NCBI RefSeq assembly: GCF_003573695.1
Contig: NC_039361.1
Span: 38,857,393-38,921,392, forward strand
Origin: Papaver somniferum
Lineage: Eukaryota; Streptophyta; Magnoliopsida; Ranunculales; Papaveraceae
Direction of reading: 5' to 3'
DNA: 64,000 bases
Below are positions 55,025 to 64,000 of the stretch, piece by piece. The notes under the pieces are model-generated. The model was not told where the DNA came from and made no database searches. It was given only the letters and a program-made list of their open reading frames with translations. How positions within the stretch are numbered: position 1 is the stretch's first letter; every line of letters starts with the position of its first letter. A program made the position numbers and the translations under genes.

Positions 55025-56961
55025 GTTTAGAATATGTAACCATTTTTGGATATAAGCATATAGTTTGTTCGCACATTAGTGTATAAGTCCAAAACCGGGA
55101 ACCAAATGTATGCGTACTTGTGTGTGTACTAAATGGTTGATGGAGACTGGGTAAGTATGCGTACCCGTATGCATACTGGCGGAAGTTCACGACCGTGAGT
55201 TTCTGCTGAGTTTGGAAATCAAAACCAACTCAATCTGGTTACCTAAGTATGCGTACCCGTACGCATACTAGCGGAAAGTTCACGTCCGTGAATTTCTGCT
55301 GAGTTTGAAAACCAAAACAAACTCAAATCCGATTATTTAAGTATGCATAACCGTACGCATACTTAAGTGTGTTACTTTCTAAAATTGGTTTATTCATGAA
55401 CTAAAACATTTATATAATAAGGAATGCAATTTGCAAACCGTAGCTATAATGTTCATGAATCGATTCAAGTGAATCAAAACCAATTTTGCTTCGATTGTGT
55501 CTTGTATACTTATATAATATCTAAGCAATTGAACAACTCTCGAACTAGTTCATTTGAGTCATTTGGACTAGTTATGGTGAAGATGAATAAGTTTGATATG
55601 AAAATGCTCATATGGCTAACCATTTGGTTAGCTACTGTTGAACCAACTAGGTGTACACGTTTAGGTACGGTTCCACAAACCTAAATGAAAGTGAATTTCA
55701 TTTGTGTATAATAAGCTAAGATTTTATCTATCGGTTGAAAGATATTAGCTTGAATCTAATCAGGTTTTCATCTAATGGTGAATATTAAATGCTTTGTTAC
55801 CAAGGTAACATTGATTGCAAACCCTGATTTGAAGACTATATAAAGGAGAACTCTAGCAACTGGGAAACCTAATCCCCATACCTCCTGTTTGATACTAGTT
55901 CTATAAGCTAGAGTCGATTCTCCTTTAACCTTAGGTTTCTATGAGACCCTGTAGGTTAACGACTTGAAGACTTCATTGGGATTGTGAAGCCAGACCCAAC
56001 TTGATCTGATCTTGATGTGTCTATCGTATTGAGTACAATTGTAAAATTGGCTCGAGATTAATTTCTTCGATAGGCAAGATAGAAAAGTAGTCACTAACAT
56101 CTTCGTCTCATCGTTTGTGATTCTACAATATCTTGTTTCACTAGTCGATTAAGATTATTGTGAGGTGATTGATATTTCTAGGTTGTTCTTAGGGAATATA
56201 AGTCCGGTATATCAATTGGTTCATGTTCACCTTGATTTATGAAAAAACGGAACAAATCTCGTAGGTATTTCTGTGGGAGACAGATTTATTTATTCCTGTA
56301 GACTTTTCTGTGTGATACAGCTTTGTTTATTAAAGTCTTCGACTTTGGGTCGTAACAACTCTTAGTTGTGGGTGAGATCAGCCAAGGGAATCAAGTGCGT
56401 AGTATCCTGCTGGGATCAGATATGTAAGGAGCGCAATTGTACCTTGGATCAGTGGGAGATTGATTGGGGTTCAACTACAGTCCAGACCGAAGTTAGTTTG
56501 TAGTAGGCTAGTGTTTGTAGCGTCTTAATACAGTGTGTGTTCAATCTGGACTAGAACCCAGGGTTTTTCTGCATTTGCGATTTCCTCGTTACCAAAACTT
56601 ATGGTGTCTGTGTTATTTCTTTTCCGCATTATATTTTGTTATATAATTGAAATATCACAGGTTGTGCGTTGTATCGATCAATCGGTAAATCCAACCTTTG
56701 GTTATTGATTGAAATTGATTGATCCTTGGACATGGTCTTTGGTACCGTTCAAGTTAATTTCTCTTGAATTCAATTAGACTCGCAAATTGCTATTTTCTTT
56801 AGTAAGTATTGAATCGAGAAATTGAGATATAACTCCTTGATATACTTTTCTTAAGATTGAGTCTGACTGTCTAGTTGATTCTCTTGAAAGTATATTGGAG
56901 TTGGTCCATATAGATTTCTTAGCGAAATATTGGGTGAGGTTGTTAGACCCCCACTTTTTCA

Positions 56962-58005
56962 GAGATTAATCTTAACATATACTTTGAAAACTTCTCCTGG
57001 TTTAGGTAGACAGTCTTTGGCTCAATGTCATTTACTTCACCCATTATTTGCCCCATTTCCTTAACAGTTCTCTGATTCATATGTTCTGGCATTAGATGCT
57101 TCAAATCGATCCAGAACTCTTTACTGCTCCAATCTAATTCCTTATAGTTAACAAAAGGAATATAATGATGTAGAACCACTAAATGACCATTCATACAACA
57201 TGGTATTGTTTGAAAGACAATCTTCAGTTGATCCCAATTTACAAATTTAAAGATCATGACATTACGATCAATCTCAAGCACCTTGACATCCTCCTCCGGA
57301 AGTAAAGACTAAGTAAACTTTACTTGGTTTTGAACAACTTTATCTAACATCTTCCCTTCAATAATAACCATACCAACCAGATTAATCTCCATATTTTCAA
57401 CATCCTCTTCTATTATTTCTTCAAAATTAGTAGAAGGACTTCCAAATGAAACCAGCTCATTATCCAGATTAGTATGGTTTAGCTTAAAAGTGATATGAGA
57501 AACTCATGTAGCTTCATCTTTGATGTTAGCTTCAATATTCACATTCTTAGAAGATTGAGAAGCTATTGGTTTTAGAGATGAAACTTGAAGAGACTGAAAA
57601 TAATCAATACCGCCTTGTTTAAAAAATTTAGATGAGTAAAAGACTAATAAGTTGGGGGTTTTATGGACAACTATACCAGGGTTTTGAGAAAATAGGATAA
57701 AAGTTGTACCAAAAATAACTGGGAATTGGGGATAATTCAGCAAGATTTTTTGTTTCAGTTAGGGAAATAACTTGTTTTGAAAATGTCGACACTTTTTGAA
57801 TTTGAAAAAAGTCTCTCAAACTACAACTGATATTTGAATTTTGAAAATTATTTCTGGCACGTGTCACAATATGACTGGAAGATTTCACCGAGTTAAAATC
57901 TTTAAAAAACGATTTAGAAAACCAATCAATTGATTCATCATACCACCAATTTTGATCAATCGTATTATTGTGCACACGCGGAGAATTTATAGCTTCAACG
58001 AGCAA
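56962..58005 (-). pseudogene. LINE ORF1, N-terminal part with DUF4283-like region
   Basis: The open pieces 58005-57661, 57743-57504 and 57281-56962 lie in order on the minus strand. The last contains VNWDQLKIVFQTIPCCMNGH and FWIDLKHLMPEH...MGQIMGEVNDIEP, the layout of DUF4283 proteins that serve as nucleic-acid-binding ORF1 of plant L1 elements. The reading stops at LRLIS where the T1b LTR begins. The zinc-knuckle part normally following is absent. Frameshifts separate the pieces. Confidence 0.75.
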
Positions 58006-58360
58006 GATACCAATGGAAAAAAGCGCAATAAATAAGCATCATCCTGAGAATAAACATTCCTGCAAAACAAAACCAGAGAGAAAAAGAAAACTAGTTTGCC
58101 ATAAGATTGAAACTAATGTAGAAACTTTCCAGAATCTAGAAACCCTTTTATGAAATAGCTTATTTTGAGATTGATAGAGAAAATATATGACTATTTGAGA
58201 TTAGAAATCGATAAAAAAACATGTGAAAAACACGAAGGAATCAAAACCGAGTTGACTCAATTTATTTGCCCGATTCGCAGAGGATATCAAGGCCTCAAAC
58301 AATGATTAAGACACCCTGATTTCTCATGATGAGATGTTCCCCGGGAAAAAAATATGATTC

Positions 58361-58374
58361 CCATACCATGAATA
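58361..58374. repeat. LINE target-site duplication, copy at the LINE 5' end
   Basis: Second copy of CCATACCATGAATA (first at 901-914). Sequence outside the two copies differs at once: TTCAAAG precedes it on the left, ATGATTC on the right. Confidence 0.9.
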
Positions 58375-59275
58375 TTAGCATGGTTGATAATTGAGGTACC
58401 AGTTTACAAGGGAGGTACCCAATCCCATATAACACAAATTGAAAAATGCTTTATTTTATACAGGATTCGGTACCCTCTCCAGTAAACTTGTACCCCTATC
58501 AGTAATGTTGGAATATTAGAATCTAACAATGTAATTAGCCAAATTTAGTGATATGTTTAATTAATGAGATTCTGAGCACGTAAGTAAATGGATATATATA
58601 GTAGTAGAACTCACAGTTCGTGATTAGAGCTTGGTTTATATAGTGGTAGTGATGATGTTGTATATACATATGCCTGGCAGATAAACCTTTTTTTTTTTTT
58701 TTTTGGTTTGCTCGGTAAAGATAATTTTATAAATAAGGTAATATTAGATATTGCCTTATTGTTCCTAGGAAATGGTTTTTACGAAATATTGTAATAAAAC
58801 CTTATTACAAGAGTTGCTATATAATAGCCCAAAGATAGTTATAAAAGCCCACAAAATTCTGCAAGCCTAAAACAGACTCATGCCCACAACCAAAATGACA
58901 TTTTCAAAATCCTAAAATTAACAACCTTAAGATGTTAGCCACCATGACCGCCACCATTGTTAGTCCCATTGTCGTCGCTTCACAAGCTATGAAAACCAGC
59001 AACCAAAACTTGAAGCAATGAAATGGTTTCTTAATTGAGCTTCTGTACTTGAAGTAAAAACAGATACTTGTGAAGTAGATCTAGGGTTTGCCGAAATAAG
59101 CATAAATTTTTTTCTTATGAGAAAATCCAGCATTAATCAAAGAATAGAAGAAAAACCTCTAAAAATCACACACGAATAGACCCAAATATGAGGGATTTCA
59201 GAATGCTACAATCACTATTTACTCTAAAACTACAAACATAAGCTTTCATGACTGCACATTTCTACAACATCATGC
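58375..59275. other. right flank of the LINE, no gene; LINE/SINE-like tail
   Basis: Originally contiguous with 1-914. A 17-T run at 58688-58704 adjoins GGTTTGCTCGGTAAAGATAA. In reverse this is TTATCTTTACCGAGCAAACC plus poly-A, an end often seen on plant LINE or SINE copies, so about 58688-59100 may be a minus-strand non-LTR fragment. An inverted repeat lies at 58393-58497. I see no coding region. Confidence 0.45.
58393..58497. repeat. imperfect inverted repeat (foldback)
   Basis: Arms of about 30 bases (58393-58425 and 58464-58497) share GGTAC, AGTTTAC and GGTACC elements in inverted order around a 38-base centre. It may be a cruciform-forming relic or a tiny MITE; no duplication is evident at its ends. 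Confidence 0.5.
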
Positions 59276-61293
59276 TGATGAGTGCTAAAAAGTGCATATT
59301 TCTATATCTTTTTGTTGGCATTTAACTCATCTTTTGTGCATTAATTCTACATTTTATCCCGTATTCTATATTTTCTTTGTTTTCAAGAATAAATATTTTT
59401 ATTAACTAATTTTGCATTTTTAGGTAATAAATAAAGTTTGGATGAATAGCGGAGCAAAAAGAGCAGAAAAGTGGTGGAAGCCAAGAGGAATCACACAAGG
59501 AAGCCGCGAAGAATGTTGTGCGCAAGACCAAAAGGCTAGAACTGGGCTTGAAGAGGAAGAATTGTTCTTAAAGAAGATATGGGCTTGGCATACCCAAGGC
59601 CCAAAACCCTCACCCAAACCCATTTCCAATATCCATACCCGCCTTCATATTCAGCCGTCGGATTGGATCATCTCAGCATCGTACGGTCGCTTCATCATAG
59701 TGCATCAAAATCTGAAGATCCTGAAAAACACTATAGCACCTAACTCCATCTTGAGCCGTCAGTTTCGTTGTACTTCCGCATCCAACGGTCGCTCCTCGCT
59801 TCCTTCCATCTCGTCGTTAGATCGATCCATCATCTCCACATCCCACGGCTCATCCTCGCTGTTCATCCAATTTGCTACAACCGCCCAACACCCGAGCACC
59901 TAACACCTATACCCGTCAGCCAAACAGACCTTACCCAATTTTCCATCGACCACCTTCTCCCCCATCCCTCTGCAACAGATCCACCAACTCCATCGCCACC
60001 ACACCCTAGTCTCTGCCAGCCACCAAATTCCACCGAAACATCACAACCACTCCAACCACTAAAACCCATCATCACCCTATTTCTCTAGCCATCTATTTCA
60101 TCGATTTCTCACCTCACCTCTCCCTGAAACCCTAGATGAGAAATTGATGAAATAGGTGAGTCTATAGACGTAATTGGAAGGCATGGAGAGGAGCAGGAAG
60201 AGCAGAAGAAGAGTGGGTCGAAGAGATGGAGCAATTGTCCCATCTAATTAGGTGAGAAATCAGCAACCCTAACTGCCCTGTTTTGAATTTGGGGGAAAAT
60301 TTTAAACCCTAATTATGTAAATTGGGTATAAATAGGACTTGTGGGTGTTGTTGTAGAGATATGCCTGGACTAGCCAGTGCACCACCAAGAGGACTGGACT
60401 AGCCAGTTCCTCAATTGTTCATGTTCTGTTTTTGGTTCACTTTCAAATTCAGTTTTATTTTCACATATTCATCATGTTTTAATTTATCACTTGCTAAGGT
60501 TGAGATGAAGCTTCCATGCTAATGCTAGTTGGTTAAGGTGTAGACAATGTTCTTGTGTTCTGAAACTGTGTAGGACAGTTATAATTTAAGCATTTCATCA
60601 CATTGCTCTCACATTGTATGTCAAGCATACATTGTAGTTAGGATAACCCTGTGATTGATGGTGCTGCAGCTCATGATTAATGTTTATTGTTCAAACCTTA
60701 GACTAGTTGTGCTCTAATCAGACAGTTAGTGCTATGGAAGAACATTTTAGTTGTAATTAGATTATCCTTTAGGAAGGTTTAATCATCTAAGTGGCTTATC
60801 TGCGGGTAGTTGCAGTGTGAGAGCCCCAATTACTACAAGGACTAGACTTAACTTAGTGACCCTAAATCCTTCTCTTAAAACCACCTCTTTGATAAGCAGC
60901 AGGCTCGAACCTCCACTGCTATCTAGATAGTTAGCTGAGGCTAGAATCTCACTAATATCTAAACAAGGGGCAAGAACATGAGTTAGCATTGAAAATTGAC
61001 TTAGCATAGGTTAGAGGTGGAATCAAAAGCCTTAGTGATTAAGCCTAAAGTCACTGCTTCTTTCCCTCACTGCCTCACTGCAACTGTTTTACTTTTTTTC
61101 TTTGGCTCTTTACTTCACTGCCTTAGGCTCATTGCCTTTGTCCCTTTGCTTCACTGTCACTAGCTCAGAACTATCTAGGAAACTTCAACTCACACACACC
61201 TTGTCTCTGTGGATCGACCCGTATTTGCATTGTTCTACACCTCGACACCGTGCACTTGCGGTATTAGTTTGTGACTCTTTTAGAGAGCCACCA
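59276..61293 (+). repeat. 5' LTR of a plus-strand B-family element
   Basis: Starts TGATGAGTGCTAAAAAGTGC at 59276 and ends GAGAGCCACCA at 61293, two bases before the primer site. The length is 2,018 bp. It aligns to the B LTRs over its first ~350 bp and at its end, with a diverged middle, so it is a different subfamily. Repeated CCGTCGGATTGGAT/AACGGTCG words occur at 59655-59850. Confidence 0.83.
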
Positions 61294-62680
61294 AGTTTTT
61301 GGCGCCGCTGCCGGGGACTTGGCTGCTGTTTTGTTGAAGTTTTTCTTGTATCTTAGTTTGCTGTTTTTGCATAACTTGCTGTGCATCTTACTGTTTTGTA
61401 TTGCATCAGCATATTGCATCTTAGCTGTAACTTAGTGCATCTGCATCATTTGCATAATCTCTTCTCCTTTGCTTCAACTGCATCATTCTGGGAACTGAAC
61501 CTCTTCTCTGAGTTGCCAGGTGCTTGTGGTGCTGCTGTTGCAGCCTGTTGCTGCTGAATTGCTCCTGTTGCTGAAGCTGTTTCCCCTGCTGTTGTTGCTA
61601 TGACCTTGCTATGAGGCTGAGAACAAACCTCTGGTGCTGTTGTGCTGCTGTGAAGCCCAAATAGAGCTGCTGCTGCCAAGCCTGCAACATTGCCCCTGTT
61701 CAGCTACTGCTTGTGGTGCTGCTGAACTTGTGGTGCTGTTGTTGCTGCTGAGCTGCTTCTCCTGCTGCTACTCCTGGTCCTGCTGCTGTGCCTCAGCTGT
61801 TGCTGCTGTGCAAAGGCAAGCTGCTGCTACCTCCTGCTGGTCCTGCTGTTGCTGTGATCCAAAGCCCAACTGGGCTTTTTCAACCAAACTGAGCAGCTGG
61901 GCTGTGCTTAAGCAAGTAAGCCTAAACCCATTAAGAGAACCCAACCTGTGGGCTTCCATTTTTAATTTGTGGGCTTGTAATAATTTTTTCCATCTTTCTG
62001 TTGGGTTTGTAATTAATTTCTTGTGGGCTTGTTTGTTTAATTTCTTGTGGGCTTGTGGTTTTAGATTAATTTGGGCCTGTTGTTTAAATTAAAGAAAACT
62101 GAACTTTTGAAAGCCCAGTTGGGCCTCATATTTTAGTTAGTAGCTAGCCAAAGCCCAACTAAATTTCTGGGACTGTGGGCTTAACATCCATTTGAAAACT
62201 AAACATTTACACTGTGGGCTTGACCCAAAAAACAGAAAACGTTTTCAAAGCCCAGTTGGGCCTCGACCTTTGGCTATTTAAGAGCCCAAATTTCAAATTG
62301 TTACCTGGGCTTGTTTCTGAACTGTGGGCCTGAACCAAAGTTCAAGTGGGCCAAAATTTCAAAATTCCAAAAAACAACAGTGAGCTTTACTCACCAGCAG
62401 TGGGCCTGTTTTTCAAAAACGTAGCTGGGCTTCGCAAAACCCAACAGTGGGCTAGGCCTTTTATCCCATAAAACCAAAGTTTTCAAAACCCAATAAACCA
62501 AAGTGTTTTCTTTTCCCATTAGGTCCAAATTTTCTAAAACCCATTAAAAACCAAATTTCTTTTCAAACCCGACAAAACCAAATGTTACCCATAAAAACCA
62601 AAATTTTCCCAAAAATCCAAACCCATTAAAAACCAAATTTTGGGCTTTGTAACATAGTTACTTAGCTTTTGAGACAAATC
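61294..62680 (+). other. leader of the right-hand B-family element with primer site
   Basis: The primer site TGGCGCCGCTGCCGGGGA is at 61300-61317, identical to that of B. Next come a CTG-rich tract (61520-61860), AAGCCCAACTGGGCTT and AAGCCCAGTTGGGCCT units (61860-62275) and CCCATTAAAAACCAAATTTT-type tandem units (62470-62640). The leader is about 390 bases longer than in B but keeps the same order of repeat types. Confidence 0.75.
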
Positions 62681-64000
62681 ATGTCTAGATCTTGGTCTAC
62701 AGTTGGGGAATACAACAAATCCCTTAGAGAACTTGCGTGTGGACATACTTCACGTTATGAACCTCCCATAGACCATGATGTCAATAGTCATAGGAATTAT
62801 TATGGACATTTTCAAAGTCCCGAGCCTCAATACATGAACCCTAATGACTATTCACACATGCATCATTCGCCACAACGTGAAAATGAACATTTTGCTAGTG
62901 CCTCACTCACACAATCATCACTGATCGATCAATTAGAAGCTCGAATCGCAGCTTTAGAAATGCAATCACATGAGGAATCTGTCACATCTAATTTTATTAG
63001 GCAACCTGAAATCTATGCATGTCCCGCATGTGGTAGTTTAGACCACCCTGTTGAGAATTGTCATATTTTGCATAATTTTAGGCAATCTAGAGAAAATCCA
63101 AGGTATGAAATGCCCATAAATTGTGAGAATGGTATTCATTGGGACCATAATCAATCCTTTGAGGGTTGCGATCAATATTTTGTAAACCCTAATGACCATG
63201 CACGCATGTACCATTCACCACAATTTGAACATGAAGAATTTTGTACTCCCATGAATTTAGACTCCACCACAGAAGCTTTAAGACTCAGTAAGCAAAACTT
63301 TGATAGATCTACATCACGAATTCATGCATATTTAGATCAGATTTTGCTTCACCTACAAAAGGAGGAAATTCATGAGGAAATGTATGTTGTCCCTAATGAA
63401 GTGTCTAGTCCCATTCATGTAAATGATGTTGAATATGAACCTAATTTAGAGGAACATGAATCGACTAATGACACCACCACTGTTAATGAGGACCAATATG
63501 CATGCTACCATGATGATGATTATGATGATATGTTAGAAGAACATGAAAATATTGTGGAACCTGTTGGTTCAATAACATATGGCTTCTCGCCCTCGACCTT
63601 CATGAATGTTGTTTTTTCTAATACTCATTGTAATTCATATGATTTTGATATTGACATGGGATTCGTACAATTATTCTGCGAAGATGAGCATGACATAGGA
63701 ATAGTTGAATCTTCTGTAGACACTAATGCTAATATGCATGAAAATATATTTGATGTGTCTGATTCTCTACCTAGGTCACATTGTGATATTTCTCTTGATT
63801 TTCCAATGCATGAGAATAAATTTGTTGATGATGTTGATGACTCTGATTGTGATCTTGCCAATTTGTTTGATGATTGTGAGCATGTTGTGACACGTGTAAA
63901 AGACTTAGGATATGTTGATGTGATTAGTAATGATGTGCCTATCGTCCTACATAAGTCACAATCTGATGGCCTTCCACCCAACCTAGATTTGGTTTGTACC
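62681..64000 (+). CDS. B-family CCHC ORF, open at the window edge
   Basis: The ATG at 62681 (MSRSWSTVGEYNKSLREL) opens 440 codons without a stop up to the last base. It is collinear with residues 1 to about 439 of the B ORF (30500-32203). The CCHC knuckle CPACGSLDHPVENC is near residue 114, the two NPND-containing flanking segments are kept, and the acidic middle is present (YHDDDYDDMLEEHENIVEP). The frame should continue outside the window into the DPQLFRLL C-terminus. Substitutions against B are spread out and no stop has arisen over 440 codons, which suggests selection or youth. Confidence 0.8.
   Translation, partial: MSRSWSTVGEYNKSLRELACGHTSRYEPPIDHDVNSHRNYYGHFQSPEPQYMNPNDYSHMHHSPQRENEHFASASLTQSSLIDQLEARIAALEMQSHEESVTSNFIRQPEIYACPACGSLDHPVENCHILHNFRQSRENPRYEMPINCENGIHWDHNQSFEGCDQYFVNPNDHARMYHSPQFEHEEFCTPMNLDSTTEALRLSKQNFDRSTSRIHAYLDQILLHLQKEEIHEEMYVVPNEVSSPIHVNDVEYEPNLEEHESTNDTTTVNEDQYACYHDDDYDDMLEEHENIVEPVGSITYGFSPSTFMNVVFSNTHCNSYDFDIDMGFVQLFCEDEHDIGIVESSVDTNANMHENIFDVSDSLPRSHCDISLDFPMHENKFVDDVDDSDCDLANLFDDCEHVVTRVKDLGYVDVISNDVPIVLHKSQSDGLPPNLDLVCT

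Larger units (their letters stand above)
41796..56961 (+). mobile_element. Copia-like LTR element T1b, non-autonomous
   Basis: 5' LTR 41796-43780 (its first ~326 bp missing), internal region 43781-47340 (3.56 kb), 3' LTR 47341-56961 split by element D. The primer site TGGTATCAGAGC after the 5' LTR is the usual initiator-Met site. There are two decayed ORFs but no integrase, RT or RNase H. The left TSD cannot be found because the 5' end and adjoining LINE ORF1 are deleted. T1 is the family of T1a and of the solo LTR at 14842-17308. Confidence 0.83.
47341..56961 (+). repeat. 3' LTR of T1b, split by element D
   Basis: 47341-47868 and 55030-56961 (55025-55029 is the duplicated GTTTA). The net length is about 2.46 kb, equal to the solo LTR at 14842-17308. 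It ends CTTTTTCA at 56961. Palindromic minisatellite at 55153-55365; shared block at 56539-56605. Confidence 0.85.
915..58360 (-). mobile_element. L1-type LINE, full-length in extent, split by nested insertions
   Basis: The reading order on the minus strand is: 5' UTR (58360 to about 58006), ORF1 with a DUF4283-like region (58005-56962), a short ORF1 tail (41795-41681), ORF2 endonuclease (22801-21595), ORF2 reverse transcriptase, zf-RVT and RNase H (4145-976), and a 3' end with AATAAA-like sequence at 915-940. The pieces join when three LTR insertions are removed, and the net length is about 6 kb, normal for plant L1. Part of ORF1 after the DUF4283 region is missing, together with the 5' end of the T1b LTR, so a deletion occurred at 41795/41796. 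Every coding piece has stops or frameshifts, so the copy is dead. Its insertions make it older than everything nested inside it. Confidence 0.9.

Noticed and set aside
59442..60088. Plus-strand frames of 153 and 106 codons in the right-hand LTR
   Set aside because: Not kept in the aligned part of the B LTRs and with composition set by CCGTCGG and C-rich repeats.
63625..63981. 118-codon minus-strand frame at the right edge
   Set aside because: Antisense shadow of the long open plus-strand ORF at 62681-64000; the same shadow appears over the B ORF at 30879-31259.

Overview
The window is a plant genomic block made almost entirely of nested retrotransposons. I see no host gene that I can defend, no tRNA or rRNA gene and no prokaryotic feature. 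The plant L1-type LINE, Copia-like LTRs with an initiator-Met tRNA primer site, Athila-like GGCGCC primer sites and TTTGGGGG polypurine tracts, a Mutator-type MITE and the overall A+T richness point to a eudicot. A poppy-like (Ranunculales) genome is only a guess.

The layout becomes simple once target-site duplications (TSDs) are matched. One minus-strand L1 LINE (915-58360) is flanked by a 14-bp TSD, CCATACCATGAATA, at 901-914 and 58361-58374, so its two ends lie 57.4 kb apart. Removing the insertions leaves about 6 kb, the expected LINE size. Reading along the plus strand, the LINE was hit by four things. (1) A 319-bp Mutator-type MITE (1157-1475, TSD CTAAAATAA). (2) A solo LTR of family T2 (4151-21589, TSD ATTAT). 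This was split by a decayed Copia-like element T1a (6547-21169, TSD ATATC), which itself carries three more solo LTRs: 7727-11350 TSD ATCAT, 14842-17308 TSD AAAAC and 18341-21156 TSD CCCCG. (3) An Athila-like single-ORF element A (22874-41675, TSD GAAAA). Its 5' LTR was split by solo LTR C (23751-35787, TSD ATAGG), and C in turn holds a tandem LTR-internal-LTR-internal element B (25034-35488). (4) A second Copia-like element T1b (41796-56961), whose 3' LTR was split by element D (47869-55024, TSD GTTTA). D has LTRs of about 3.2 kb and only 0.7 kb between them. To the right lies a fresh plus-strand copy of the B family (LTR 59276-61293). Its ORF (62681-64000) is still open at the window edge.

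Coding content is limited to retroelement proteins: dead LINE ORF1 and ORF2, a stop-broken Gag-like ORF and a frameshifted 3' ORF in T1b, an intact 567-residue CCHC-knuckle protein in B, its open copy at the right edge, and a stop-riddled relative in A. No LTR element here has recognisable protease, integrase, reverse transcriptase or RNase H, so all are probably non-autonomous.

The observations most worth following up are these. A short hairpin sits directly 5' of the polypurine tract in several unrelated LTR families; in the A, B and D families the loop is always AGGA while the stem changes by matched substitutions, and A, B and T1 also carry a second upstream copy. The pol-less A and B families share a C-terminal module, DPQLFRLL. 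D has an inverted size relation (giant LTRs, tiny interior) and dense WRKY-type W-box clusters. LTR minisatellites vary between copies, including a long palindrome pair. The full nesting history can be reconstructed from TSDs.
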